Assembly: GCF_000732925.1 (NCBI RefSeq)
Contig: NZ_CP008953.1
Location: 7,006,001 to 7,070,000, forward strand
DNA length: 64,000 nt
DNA from: Amycolatopsis japonica
GTDB lineage: Bacteria; Actinomycetota; Actinomycetes; Mycobacteriales; Pseudonocardiaceae
Reading direction: 5' to 3'
The stretch's first letter is position 1. Each line of letters opens with the position of its first letter. Below, piece by piece: positions 14,510 to 23,787 of this stretch. Below the pieces are notes generated by a model. It saw nothing but the letters and a program-made list of their open reading frames with translations. It had not been told where the DNA came from and did not search any database. Both the position numbers and the translations under genes were made by a program.

Positions 14510-15754
14510 TCAGAACGGTGGCGGCTCGTCGACTGCCGGACGGGGTTCGTGCAGGGGCGGTGGTGTGCTGTCGTAGCGCTGCCCGGTGGGTGTGGTGATC
14601 GTCAGAGTGCCGTCGGATGCGAGGTGGTAGGTCCAGCCGGGTTCGTCCTTCAACCGGTGATCTCGACGGCAGAGATCGATGAGATCAGTGTCGGCGGTAT
14701 GCCCGCCGTGCTGCCACGGCACCACATGATCGATGTCGCACGCCTGCGCCGGACGATGACAGCCAGGTCTTCGGCATTCACGATCCCGCACTCGCACGAA
14801 CTCGGCCAAACCCGCGCTGGGCCGGTACCTGTCCCGGCCGAGATCGAGGATCTGCCCGGACAGCGGATCGGTGATGATCCGCCGCAGCACACTGTTCCCA
14901 CCCGTGGCGATCTCCCTGGCCAGCGTGGCGGGGATCGTGCCGTGCCCCGCCAGCTCCGCCGGATCGTCGTTCAGGCCGAGATAGGTGAACAAATCCATGT
15001 ACAGGAACACTTCGCTACGTTCGCTCGCCCCGCCTTGACCGCCGAGCAAAAGATCGAGCGCGACATCCGCCCGTAACTGGTCGAGAGTACGAGTCTCGCC
15101 ACCGGTTCTGAGAGCGCGTGCTTCGCGGTCGATCCGCTGATAAGCAGCAGCGACCTTCTCCACCGGCCCATCCTCGACCTCGATCGACGCCACCCCTGTC
15201 TCGCCCTGCCGCAACGTGAGACGACGACCTTCGCGATGCCGCTCGGCCCGTTTACCGGCGCCCTCGGGATCGATCGTGTTCGCAGCATGGTTGGCCGCCT
15301 TCCGGACCTGATCCGGGTTCTTGTCCCCGATCCGGTCTTCCAGCACGGCGTCGACCGCACGGGCATCTTCGTCGGACAGCCACGCGGTGGCCGTCGCGAC
15401 CTTCATCGCACTGAACCCAGCCAGTTTTCCCTCGTCCATCAGATTGAGCGTGCGGGGCAGGCGGGTGGTCAGCGCGTCCGCGGCGGCGACCAGTGCACCC
15501 GCGTGATTGTCCGTGACAGACAATGCGAACGCGACCTCCTGCGCCACACTCCGCACGCCCTCACGATGACGGTTCAGCTGCGCCAACGCCCGGAACCTGA
15601 CCGCTTCCAGGCGTGCGATCCCGGCCGACGCGGCTTGCGCCAACGCGACGGAATCCTTGTCGTCCAACAGGATCGCGGCATCGTTCACCGCGGCCAGCAC
15701 CTCGGGATCGGTGAGGCTTTCCAAGAGCGCCACAGGCGCGGAATGAGTATCCAC
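14510..15754 (-). CDS. DUF222/HNH endonuclease-domain protein (13E12-repeat family)
   Basis: 414 residues from GTG 15754. A longer frame to 15832 would run through a palindromic repeat and is unlikely. The N-terminal two thirds is the DUF222 helical region (ALAQAASAGIARLEAVRFRA and similar). The C-terminus is an HNH domain with CRRPGCHRPAQACDIDHVVP, then DLCRRDHRLKDEPGW, retaining the Cys pairs and the central DH. The family is multi-copy in actinobacterial genomes and is named after the M. tuberculosis REP13E12 repeat; its function is unsettled, and nuclease activity is inferred only from the HNH motif. Palindromic repeats flank the gene on both sides. Confidence 0.88.
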   Translation of the reverse strand: MDTHSAPVALLESLTDPEVLAAVNDAAILLDDKDSVALAQAASAGIARLEAVRFRALAQLNRHREGVRSVAQEVAFALSVTDNHAGALVAAADALTTRLPRTLNLMDEGKLAGFSAMKVATATAWLSDEDARAVDAVLEDRIGDKNPDQVRKAANHAANTIDPEGAGKRAERHREGRRLTLRQGETGVASIEVEDGPVEKVAAAYQRIDREARALRTGGETRTLDQLRADVALDLLLGGQGGASERSEVFLYMDLFTYLGLNDDPAELAGHGTIPATLAREIATGGNSVLRRIITDPLSGQILDLGRDRYRPSAGLAEFVRVRDRECRRPGCHRPAQACDIDHVVPWQHGGHTADTDLIDLCRRDHRLKDEPGWTYHLASDGTLTITTPTGQRYDSTPPPLHEPRPAVDEPPPF

Positions 15755-15809
15755 CCCACGAACATACGACCCACCACCGACAATTCCCGACCCCACGAGC
15801 GGCAGACGC

Positions 15810-15828
15810 ATTGCCGATTTTCGGCAAC
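15810..15828. repeat. 7-5-7 palindromic repeat, copy 5
   Basis: ATTGCCG-ATTTT-CGGCAAC, upstream of the HNH gene start. Confidence 0.55.
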
Positions 15829-15900
15829 GCACACGACATCAGTATCACCAGCCAATAACGTGAAACCAATTCCAGCAATGGAGAAAGACGCGTAGACGCC

Positions 15901-15919
15901 GTCGCCGTTTTTCGGCAAC
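15901..15919. repeat. 7-5-7 palindromic repeat, copy 6
   Basis: GTCGCCG-TTTTT-CGGCAAC, 147 bp upstream of the HNH gene start. Confidence 0.55.
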
Positions 15920-15962
15920 GAGCCTCCTCAGCGCGAGGACTGTCCACCATGGCAACAAAACC

Positions 15963-15997
15963 GGCGGCCCATCACCGTCTCCCGGCAATGGGCCGCC
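15963..15997. terminator. Hairpin enclosing 7-5-7 repeat copy 7; terminator of the AAA operon
   Basis: GGCGGCCC (15963-15970) and GGGCCGCC (15990-15997) flank ATCACCG-TCTCC-CGGCAAT, a divergent member of the repeat family. The hairpin lies 22 bp after the stop of the giant ATPase gene on the reverse strand. Nothing else is seen in 15755-16018 apart from copies 5 and 6. Confidence 0.55.
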
Positions 15998-16018
15998 TCA
16001 GTCAAAACCCAAAAAGCC

Positions 16019-19000
16019 CTACATCACATCCCGCACAACCATCCGCTCCGAAGCCCGCTCAATAGCCGCCTCCACCGCACCCACCCGATCAGCCAGCAGC
16101 CCCACAGCACCGACAGCGCGGCTCATCGGGTCCTCATCGTCCCCGCCCAGCGCTTGCGCACGCAGGTAAGCCGCCTTCACATCCGCCCACCGCTGCGCCT
16201 GCGAGTCGCTCAGACGGCCGCGGAGTTCGGCCAGCTTCAACAGGTTGGCTTCGGCGCCCGAAGTGAGCGTCTGCGCTTCGCCGGCGTAGTGGTCGTCGAT
16301 CAGCGCTTCCAGCTCCGCGTCGTTCATCGCGGGCACGATCCGGCCGGCGAGTTTGTTCATGTTGCGGTACGAGCCTTGGAGCTGGAACGGCGGTTCGACC
16401 CGGGACGCGTCCGCTTGCGCCGCGGAGGCGATGTACGCCTGGTTGTTCGTCAGGACGATCCGCTGCACCTTGATCAGTTTTCGCAGCACGGCGAGGATCT
16501 GCTCCAGTTCGGTCGCCGAGTACGCGTGTTTCAGCTGATCCGCCCGCACCGAGCCATCGCCGCGGGCTAGCCGCACCAGAACGTCCACATCGGACCGTTC
16601 CCGCGAGACCAGCGGGGCCAGCACGGTGTTGGCGGTGAGCGAGTTTTCGATGTAGCTCAGCGCGAACAGGTCTTCCTTGCCCGACAACACATCGCCGAGG
16701 TTCCACACGTCCGCGCGGTTGGCGAGCATGTCCGGGATCCGGAACCGCTTGCCCTGCTCGGTGTACGGGTTACCGGCCATGCAGACGGCGAACCGCTTGC
16801 CCCGCAGGTCATACGTCCGCGTCCGGCCCTCCCACACACCTTCCATCCGCCGCTGCGCGTCGCAGAGCGAAATGAACTTCTGCAACAGTTCCGGCGACGT
16901 GTGCTGGATGTCGTCCAGATACAGCAGCACGTTGTTGCCCTGCTCCAGCGCGAACGAGATCTTCTCGACCTCTTGCCGCGCCGTCGCGTTGGGCGCGTCC
17001 GCCGGATCCACCGACGTGACCTCGTGTCCGAGCGCCGGCCCGTTCACCTTCACGAAAACCAGCCCGAGACGGCTCGCGACGTACTCCATGAGTGTCGTCT
17101 TGCCGTAGCCGGGCGGCGAGATGAGCAGCAGCAGACCGGACTGGTCGGTCCGCCGCGCGTCGCCCGTCGCGCCGAGCTGTTTCGCGAGGTTGTCGCCGAT
17201 CAGCGGCAAATAGACCTCGTCGAGGAGCCTGTTGCGCACGAAGGCGCTCATCACCTTCGGCTTGTACTCGGCCAGCCGCAGCCTGTCGCGTTCGGCCGCC
17301 ACCAGGTCGTTGCGCAACCGTTGATACGCAAGGAAACCGGGGACGCGATCGCGCCGGAATCGCCGAGTCCTGGCGAGTGTCTCGTCGAGCCGCAGGGTCA
17401 GTGAACGGTTGACGATCCGCGGGTGCGAGCCGAGCAGACCGTCCACAGTGGCCGAAAGTTCGGCCGAAGAGTCGTATCGCGGCAGGTCGGCCAGTTCGAT
17501 CGCGACGGCCTCCGCGAGTTCGTCACGAGAAAGACCAGTAGAGTCCACAAAGGATCGCAACCATGCCTCGGCGAGCTGATGACGATCCGCCAGATCTTCG
17601 AGCGCACGCAGATCTTCGGCGAAGCTCCGGCGGTCCAGCCGGAACTTGTCGAGCAGCGTCCGCGCGCCACCGCTGGTGACGAACCCCGGCGACGCGTCGG
17701 CCAGTTCCTCGAACAGGTACTCGCCGGCCAGTTCCAGATCCAGCGTCAGCCCCGAGGACGTCGCGAACGCGGCCATCGCGTCGGCGAGTTCCCGTGCCAG
17801 TGCGTCGATCGCCGTGGTGTGCCCGAACGCCTCCCGCACTCGCGAGAGCGACGCGGCACGCGTGGTCCAGGCGGACTTCGCCGCCTCTTCGGCGCCGAAA
17901 GCCCAGAACAGCTGGGCGGAGGCCCGGGCGGCGGGCGGATACCGCAGCAACCCGGCGGCGGACCGCAGGCGCACCAGCACCGCCAGGATGGCGGCGGCGT
18001 CGTGGTCGTGCACGCCACGCGCGTAACCCTCGTCGTACCGATCCCCCGCCGCACGCCGGACGACATCCAGCAGATCGCCGTCCTGCAAGTCCGGCTGCTC
18101 GGCCAGGATCGACGTCGCCAGGTACTCGGCGCGGTAGACCTCGGCCGACTCCGAGACCAGCAGCTGGTCCCAGTACGGCCGCGTCTCCTCGAACGCGGAA
18201 TCCCGCACCGGCGAACGGTAATCGGTGCCGGTGATCGCGAACTTCATCCCGCCGTCGTGCGGCACCAGGGTGAGGTCGATGTCCTGAGTGTTGACCGCGA
18301 AGGTGTTGCGGCCCAGGCGGATCGTTTCGCCGCCCTCGCCGTAGAGGTCCAGCCTGTCACGCAGCGCGCGCCCGGCTTCCTGGCGCGCGGCCTTGACGCG
18401 GCCTTCGAGCTCTTCGGCGCGCACCTGATCGCCGAGTTCACGCAGTTCGGCGACGACGCTGCGCAGCTTCGCGACCATCGGGTCGGAGGCGAAGTAGGTG
18501 TTGATCTCGTCGACCGAGCCGAGCGTGCCGACCCGCCGGGTCACGCTCGTGAGGATCCGCTCGGCCGAATCGACCAGCCGGTCCGCGCGGCGCGCCCGCT
18601 CGTCGAGCAGTGCCTGCTTGCGCGAGGAGAACGCCTCGTAGACATCGGTGCGCTTCTCGCCGAGCGACGCCAGGAAGTCGTCGAACTCCCCGAACCGCGA
18701 TTCGAGGTTTTCCAGCTGCAGCAGCAATCTGCCGAGCTGCTCGTCGCAGCGGTCCGGCGTGTCCGCGACCGCGAGACCGCCGGTGATGGCCTGCGCGAGC
18801 AGCGCGAACTCGGCGGCGAACTCGGCCCGGCCCTCGGTCTCCAGCAGTTCTTTGCGCCGCGCGTCGAGGGTCGCGCGAGCCCGGTTGACCGCGCCGATGA
18901 CCTCGCCGACGCGTTCGAGGATCTTCGTCCGCACCACGGCGTCCGCGATCTCCAGCCCGCCGACGACGTCGGTGAGGACTTCGAGCCCGCCGGACTGCTC

Positions 19001-20902
19001 GTCCAGCCGTTCGGCGACCGGGACCGCTTCGGCGACGGTCGAGATCGCGCCCGCCGCCTCGATGAGGCCGTCGACCTCGGCGTGATAGCTCGTGAACGCG
19101 TCCTCGCCCTGCAGGAACCGGACGGCCCGCTGCGCCGCCTCGCCGAATTCCGTGTCGAGATCGGCGATCAGCTTGTCGACGCGGTCGGTGTCGACGTACC
19201 GCAGCTCCCGCACGGTGACGAGATGCCCGCGCGCACGGTGCATCTCCGCGAGCCTGCGCACCCACGCGTCGGCCGCGTTCAGCGCCTCGCCGCGGACCTT
19301 GCGCACCAGCGACGCGGTCTCGGCGGCCGCTTCTTCGACGGCTTCGGCCGCCTGCGCGGTGAGCGAGGTGACCGTCTCGAATTCGTCGAGCACCTGCTCG
19401 GCGGTGACCCGGACGTCGGACAGCGGCGACCGCAGATCGCCGAGTTCGGCCTCACCGAGCCAGTGATAGTGGTCGAAGACCCGCGCGCACGCGGCGATCA
19501 GCGCCTCGAACACCGCCGCCGACGGCGCCATCTCGCCGACCATCCGGCCGATCGAGAGACAGTCGGAGATCCCGCGGACCAGATCGGCGTTGCCGACCCG
19601 CTCCAGCGGCCCCGTCCCGGCCGGCTGCGACGCGGCGTACGTGTCCGATTGGAACGGCGTCCGCCACACCTGCATCGGGTGCACGCGGCTCGGCTCGTCG
19701 GACAGCGCGCGGAACAGCACCATCGTGCCGTCGTCGAACAGCGAATACCCGTGGCACGGGATCGGGTTCGAGACCTCTTTGCGGATCACGTTGTAGGGCA
19801 GGAGCAGCGAGCGTCCGTCGGCCCGCGCGTGGAAGACGTAGAGCACGTCCTCCCCGTTGGGCGAACGGATGACGCGCTCGAATTCGAGACCGTCCACAGT
19901 GGTGTCGAACGTCTTGCTGACACCCGTGTCGAGGTAGTAGCCGCCGGGGAAGATGATCCCGTGGTCCTCGGGCAGCCGCTGGCACGCCTGCCCGATCCCG
20001 TCGAGGCGCACCACGTTCCGGGTGCGAGTGTTGAACACCAGGTACCGGTGCTCGGTCTCCTTGTACGGCAGCATCCTCAGCAGGATCAGCGGACCGATCC
20101 TGGCGTAGGAGACCTCGGCGTCGGCCAGGCTCTGCAGTGGCTCGTCGACCGGTTCGGAGTAGACGCCTTCACCGGTCTCGGTGTTGTTCTCGACCTTGAT
20201 CGTCAGGTTGCCGCCGACGGTCTCGACGAACACCTCGTCCTCGATCGAGATATGCGGATGCCGGCCGAGGACGTGCTGCTCGCGGCCGGTCTCGACCCAT
20301 TCGAAGTCGTGCGACGGCGGGAAGACGTGATCGCGTTCGCCTCGGCTGTCCACATAGGACACCTTGCCGTCGGCGGCCACGCCCCAGCGCAGCACGCGGA
20401 TGTCCTCGGTCCGCGGGCCGATCTGGAACACCGCGAGCAGTTTGCCCTCGACCCTCCGCAGCTGCAGCAGCTTCGCCTGCCGGTAGTACCGGTACAGCTC
20501 GGCGAAATCGCGGACGAACTGCTCGTCGCGCAACAGCTCCGGCAGCTCCTCGGCAGGCACGTCGTCGAAGCGGAACGCCTCGTCGTCATGGCTGAAACCG
20601 TGCAACGAGAAGACGTCATCGACCGTCGTCTCCGGCTTGAGGCCGATGAAGACGTTGTAGCCGAACAACATCCGCCCGCCGACCGACACGACGTCACGCG
20701 GTACGCAGTTGTTCGCGGTGCGGATCCGCTCCGTGCCGATCAGCGCGAGCTGCGCGCTGCCGAAGACGCCGAGCCGCGCGGTGTTGAGCTCGTCCGCGCG
20801 TTTCGCCAGTTCGGCGGCCTGTGCGGCGAGCCGGGCGCGGAGCACCTCGTAGGTGCCCGCGTCCAGCTGCTCCGTTCCTGCCGCCGGTTCGGTCGTCGTC
20901 AC
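16019..20902 (-). CDS. Giant AAA ATPase, DUF3686 / 'DNA repair ATPase' type
   Basis: 1627 residues from ATG 20902, overlapping the flotillin stop by ATGA. The N-terminal ~450 residues are beta-rich (ARLGVFGSAQLALIG; GRMLFGYNVFIGLKPE) and match what is annotated as DUF3686. About 480-900 is long helical, coiled-coil-like sequence rich in Ala and Glu. An AAA module lies near the C-terminus: Walker A SPPGYGKTTLMEY near residue 1260, Walker B LLYLDDIQHTS near 1327 and a sensor-like MAGNPYTEQGKRF. No membrane helix is seen. The 'DNA repair' label is an inherited annotation that nothing here supports. Tight coupling to flotillin suggests a membrane-associated remodelling ATPase. Confidence 0.8.
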   Translation of the reverse strand: MTTTEPAAGTEQLDAGTYEVLRARLAAQAAELAKRADELNTARLGVFGSAQLALIGTERIRTANNCVPRDVVSVGGRMLFGYNVFIGLKPETTVDDVFSLHGFSHDDEAFRFDDVPAEELPELLRDEQFVRDFAELYRYYRQAKLLQLRRVEGKLLAVFQIGPRTEDIRVLRWGVAADGKVSYVDSRGERDHVFPPSHDFEWVETGREQHVLGRHPHISIEDEVFVETVGGNLTIKVENNTETGEGVYSEPVDEPLQSLADAEVSYARIGPLILLRMLPYKETEHRYLVFNTRTRNVVRLDGIGQACQRLPEDHGIIFPGGYYLDTGVSKTFDTTVDGLEFERVIRSPNGEDVLYVFHARADGRSLLLPYNVIRKEVSNPIPCHGYSLFDDGTMVLFRALSDEPSRVHPMQVWRTPFQSDTYAASQPAGTGPLERVGNADLVRGISDCLSIGRMVGEMAPSAAVFEALIAACARVFDHYHWLGEAELGDLRSPLSDVRVTAEQVLDEFETVTSLTAQAAEAVEEAAAETASLVRKVRGEALNAADAWVRRLAEMHRARGHLVTVRELRYVDTDRVDKLIADLDTEFGEAAQRAVRFLQGEDAFTSYHAEVDGLIEAAGAISTVAEAVPVAERLDEQSGGLEVLTDVVGGLEIADAVVRTKILERVGEVIGAVNRARATLDARRKELLETEGRAEFAAEFALLAQAITGGLAVADTPDRCDEQLGRLLLQLENLESRFGEFDDFLASLGEKRTDVYEAFSSRKQALLDERARRADRLVDSAERILTSVTRRVGTLGSVDEINTYFASDPMVAKLRSVVAELRELGDQVRAEELEGRVKAARQEAGRALRDRLDLYGEGGETIRLGRNTFAVNTQDIDLTLVPHDGGMKFAITGTDYRSPVRDSAFEETRPYWDQLLVSESAEVYRAEYLATSILAEQPDLQDGDLLDVVRRAAGDRYDEGYARGVHDHDAAAILAVLVRLRSAAGLLRYPPAARASAQLFWAFGAEEAAKSAWTTRAASLSRVREAFGHTTAIDALARELADAMAAFATSSGLTLDLELAGEYLFEELADASPGFVTSGGARTLLDKFRLDRRSFAEDLRALEDLADRHQLAEAWLRSFVDSTGLSRDELAEAVAIELADLPRYDSSAELSATVDGLLGSHPRIVNRSLTLRLDETLARTRRFRRDRVPGFLAYQRLRNDLVAAERDRLRLAEYKPKVMSAFVRNRLLDEVYLPLIGDNLAKQLGATGDARRTDQSGLLLLISPPGYGKTTLMEYVASRLGLVFVKVNGPALGHEVTSVDPADAPNATARQEVEKISFALEQGNNVLLYLDDIQHTSPELLQKFISLCDAQRRMEGVWEGRTRTYDLRGKRFAVCMAGNPYTEQGKRFRIPDMLANRADVWNLGDVLSGKEDLFALSYIENSLTANTVLAPLVSRERSDVDVLVRLARGDGSVRADQLKHAYSATELEQILAVLRKLIKVQRIVLTNNQAYIASAAQADASRVEPPFQLQGSYRNMNKLAGRIVPAMNDAELEALIDDHYAGEAQTLTSGAEANLLKLAELRGRLSDSQAQRWADVKAAYLRAQALGGDDEDPMSRAVGAVGLLADRVGAVEAAIERASERMVVRDVM

Positions 20903-22908
20903 TGCTTCGCGGGGGCGAGAGCGGCGACGGACTTGTCAGCGAGGCCGAGCCGCTGCGCCATGGCCAGCAGTTCCTGCACCTTGCCGCTGTCCGGGCCGCC
21001 CGCCTGCAGCTGCTTGGCCAGGAAGGCCGACAGCGTCAGGTTCTTCACGTCCTCCGTGCTCACCGAGCCGACCAGCTTGGTCAGGTCGTCGGTGAAGCTG
21101 CCCGTCCCGTCGAGCCACGACTTCCCGAGCGTCTGGACGACGTCCGAGTGCTCGACGAAACCGTCCACGCTCTTGCCGAGGCCGATCGAGCCGATCACCT
21201 TCTCGAAGAACATGGTCTCGCCGCCGACGATGTCGATGTCGGCCTTCTCCAGCCCGATGCCCAGCACCGTGGCCTGCGCCTCGGCGACCTCGCGCTGCAC
21301 GTTGAGCGCGGCGAGCCGGATCTCCTTCTCGGCCTCCAGGCGCAGGCGGTACTCCTCGTGCTGGCGGCTGGCGGAGTCGAGCGCGGCCATCGCGGCGGCC
21401 TTCTCGGTGAGACCTTCGGCCTCGCCCTTGAGCTTGTCGCGCATCGCGTCGGCGAGCACGATCGCCTTCTCGCGTTCGACGATGGCCTCGGCGCGGCCGA
21501 CCTTCTCCAGCGCGTCGGCGTCGCGTTCCTTGACCTGCGCCGCGGCCAGGCCGACGGCGGCCTCCTCGGCCTGGATGCCTTCGGCCAGGCGGATCTTCGC
21601 CCTGGTCTCCAGCTCGGCGGCCTGCTGGCGCGCCTCGGCCAGCGTCAGCTCCTCGCGGGCCTTGTGCTTCGACGCGGCCTCGGCGGCTTCCGCGGCCTTG
21701 ATGTCCTTGACGAGGTTCTCCTGCGCCTCCGCCTCGGCCCGGATGATGATGGCCTCGCGCTGACGCTGCGCCTCTTCGACGACGCGGAGCTTCTTGATGT
21801 TCTCTTCCTGCTCCGCCACGGTCTTCTCGACCGCGATGCGCTCGCGGATCACCTCGGCGATGGACCGCTTCTCGGTCTCGACTTCCTTGTCCTTGGCGAT
21901 CCGGGACAGCTCGGTCTCGCGTTCGCGGCCGATGACCTCGAGCAGCCGGTCCTTCTCGATGCGCTCGCTCTCGATGGCGATCACGCGTTCGCGGTTCTTG
22001 CCCGCGACCTCGATCTCACGCTGCTGGTTCTGGTGCTGGATGCCGAGCTGCTCGTCCGTGCGCAGTCCGGCGGCCTGCGACTTGAGCCGCTCCTCCGCCT
22101 GCACCTTGGCGATCTCGGCCTCTTCGCGGGCACGCATGGTCTCGACCTCGCGGCGCTGCTTGATCTCCGCGTCGGCCTGCCGCCGCTCCAGTTCGAGAAT
22201 CGCCTCCTTGGCGTCCACGTTCTGGCGGGTGATCTCTTTCTCCTCGCTGCGGCGGAACTCGTTGGTGCGCACGTGCTCGATCGCGGTCAGCTCGGTGATC
22301 TTGCGGATACCCTGCGCGTCGAGGATGTTCGCGGAGTCGAGCTGCGCCATCGGCGTCTGCTCGAGGTAGTCGATGGCCGCGTCCTCCAGGCTGTACCCGT
22401 TGAGGTCGGTGCCGATGACGCGGATGATCTGATCGCGGAATTCGTGGCGTTTGGTGTAGAGATCCACGAAGTCCAGCTGCTTGCCGACGGTTTTCAACGC
22501 CTCGGAGAACTTGGCGTTGAACAGCTCCTGCAGGGTCGCCTCGTGGCTCGCGCGTTCGGTGCCGATGGCCTGCGCGACCTTGATCACGTCCTCGACGGTC
22601 TTGTTGACCCGCACGAAGAACGAGATCCGGATGTCGGCGCGGATGTTGTCCCGGCAGATCAGGCCCTCACGGCCGGTCCGGGTGATCTCCATGGCCTTGA
22701 CCGAGGTGTCCATGATCTCGGCCTTGTGCAGCACAGGCAGGACGATCGCGCCGGTGAACGTCACGTCGACGCGGCGGACCTTCGAGATGATCAGTGCCTT
22801 ACCCTGCGGCACCTTCTTGAACAACCTGGTGATCGTGAAGAGCAAGACCAGGAGGATGACAACTACCACGGCGATCAGAACGCCGGCCCCCACGCTGATG
22901 GCACCCAT
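20899..22908 (-). CDS. Flotillin-like SPFH/Band-7 protein
   Basis: 669 residues from ATG 22908, with AAAGGAA upstream. One N-terminal membrane helix (about residues 8-26) is followed by an SPFH domain to about residue 210 (VPQGKALIISK; ENQIR-type segments such as EFRDQIIRVIGTDLNGYSLE). A very long Glu/Ala-rich coiled coil follows (about 215-560), then a C-terminal tail with LAKQLQAGG. Overall it resembles E. coli YqiK-type flotillins, which form scaffolds in membrane microdomains. It lies between an NfeD-like gene (17-bp gap) and the AAA gene (4-bp overlap). Confidence 0.92.
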   Translation of the reverse strand: MGAISVGAGVLIAVVVVILLVLLFTITRLFKKVPQGKALIISKVRRVDVTFTGAIVLPVLHKAEIMDTSVKAMEITRTGREGLICRDNIRADIRISFFVRVNKTVEDVIKVAQAIGTERASHEATLQELFNAKFSEALKTVGKQLDFVDLYTKRHEFRDQIIRVIGTDLNGYSLEDAAIDYLEQTPMAQLDSANILDAQGIRKITELTAIEHVRTNEFRRSEEKEITRQNVDAKEAILELERRQADAEIKQRREVETMRAREEAEIAKVQAEERLKSQAAGLRTDEQLGIQHQNQQREIEVAGKNRERVIAIESERIEKDRLLEVIGRERETELSRIAKDKEVETEKRSIAEVIRERIAVEKTVAEQEENIKKLRVVEEAQRQREAIIIRAEAEAQENLVKDIKAAEAAEAASKHKAREELTLAEARQQAAELETRAKIRLAEGIQAEEAAVGLAAAQVKERDADALEKVGRAEAIVEREKAIVLADAMRDKLKGEAEGLTEKAAAMAALDSASRQHEEYRLRLEAEKEIRLAALNVQREVAEAQATVLGIGLEKADIDIVGGETMFFEKVIGSIGLGKSVDGFVEHSDVVQTLGKSWLDGTGSFTDDLTKLVGSVSTEDVKNLTLSAFLAKQLQAGGPDSGKVQELLAMAQRLGLADKSVAALAPAKQ

Positions 22909-22925
22909 AGTGTTCCTTTTCTGCT

Positions 22926-23510
22926 TCAGATGTCCAAAGACTCGACCCAGAAGAACTCGCGTTCGGAGTCGTAGTCATAGAGAACTACGCGGCTGCCCGC
23001 CGTCAGGTTGCCTTGACCCGCCTGCCGAACGTCCACAATGGCCGTCGACCCGTCGGCGGCGGCGACTTCGGCCTGACCGAAGTCGTGCGTGACCGACGAG
23101 GTGCGGATGACCGCCGCCCTGCCGACGAAGTCCTTCCTGCTCGGTTCCCTCGCGGGACCGAACACCCGGCGTAGTGGCACCACGATCACCCTCGTCCCGA
23201 GTGTGCCGAGGACGAGCGCGACGGCGAGCACGCCGACCCCGAACCCGATCCTCGATGGTGTCGAAAGCTCAAGGTCATCGAGAAGAACCGTCCCTGCCAG
23301 GCTGGCGAACCAGGTGAATGCGATCAGCAAAGAGAGCGAAATGGACAGTGGGACGCCGCCGAAGCCCGCCAAGAGCCCGTCGCCGCCGTCGAAGTCGTCG
23401 ACATCGACCGCGCCGAGCAGTGCCAGCAGCCAGTAGCCGATCACCACGATCAGCAGGAAGCTGAAGAGCACGGCCGGGAACCCCAGAGCCGCGGTGACGA
23501 ACCCGCCCAT
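22926..23510 (-). CDS. NfeD/YqiJ-like membrane protein with C-terminal OB fold
   Basis: 194 residues from ATG 23510, preceded by GGAGGG at good spacing; an ATG at 23531 lies ahead of that ribosome-binding site and is less likely. Hydrophobic segments lie near residues 8-30, 55-75 and 90-115. A soluble OB-like domain follows from about 130 (DFVGRAAVIRTSSV and GSRVVLYDYDSEREFFWVES). Such proteins are standard partners of flotillins, as in YqiJ-YqiK. It is the first gene of the operon with the flotillin and the AAA ATPase. A TATAGT hexamer upstream at 23546-23551 (reverse strand) may be its -10. Confidence 0.85.
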   Translation of the reverse strand: MGGFVTAALGFPAVLFSFLLIVVIGYWLLALLGAVDVDDFDGGDGLLAGFGGVPLSISLSLLIAFTWFASLAGTVLLDDLELSTPSRIGFGVGVLAVALVLGTLGTRVIVVPLRRVFGPAREPSRKDFVGRAAVIRTSSVTHDFGQAEVAAADGSTAIVDVRQAGQGNLTAGSRVVLYDYDSEREFFWVESLDI

Positions 23511-23545
23511 CGCCGTCGTTCCCTCCCCCATTACCCCGGGTCAGG

Positions 23546-23551
23546 ACTATA
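23546..23551 (-). promoter_or_regulatory. Candidate -10 (TATAGT) of the NfeD-flotillin-AAA operon
   Basis: Reverse-strand TATAGT lies 36 bp upstream of ATG 23510. No convincing -35 is seen, so the call is weak. Confidence 0.35.
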
Positions 23552-23628
23552 ACCAGCGCGTGACGCCGGGCGGGCCGTTTTCGGCTACGACTGGGTCACG
23601 GTGTGCGGAAGCGTGCGCGATCCCTCCC

Positions 23629-23650
23629 CGCATTTAGTCCTCTGAATGCG
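23629..23650. repeat. GCATTTAG-type palindrome, copy 1
   Basis: CGCATTTAG-TCCT-CTGAATGCG, arms pairing with one G-T. It is a member of the intergenic family also at 40688, 58569, 61656, 61872 and 61915. It lies in the 277-bp gap 23511-23787, which otherwise holds only the upstream regions of the two divergent genes. Confidence 0.65.
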
Positions 23651-23787
23651 ATCTGGTCTGGGAGCGGAGCGTTACGCCGACCGGCCGCCCGGAAGCCATC
23701 CGGTTGGCCCTGTCGCGCCATCGGGACGAGCCCTACTCTCCAGTATTGAGAGTGACACAGGACACACCACGGTCTTGGGAGGCTCCC

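Noticed and set aside
13380..15997. Possible CRISPR array in the repeated palindrome region
   Set aside because: Repeat spacing is irregular (36 to over 1300 bp), repeats are only 19 bp and palindromic, and no cas gene is present.
17423..21763. 1446-residue forward open frame opposite the AAA ATPase and flotillin genes
   Set aside because: It spans the junction of two real genes and has the Arg/Leu/Gly/Asp-heavy composition of a high-GC shadow frame, with no domain or start signal.
20821..22974. 717-residue forward open frame opposite flotillin
   Set aside because: It is antisense to the flotillin heptads, low complexity (many L, D, G and R), with no ribosome-binding site.
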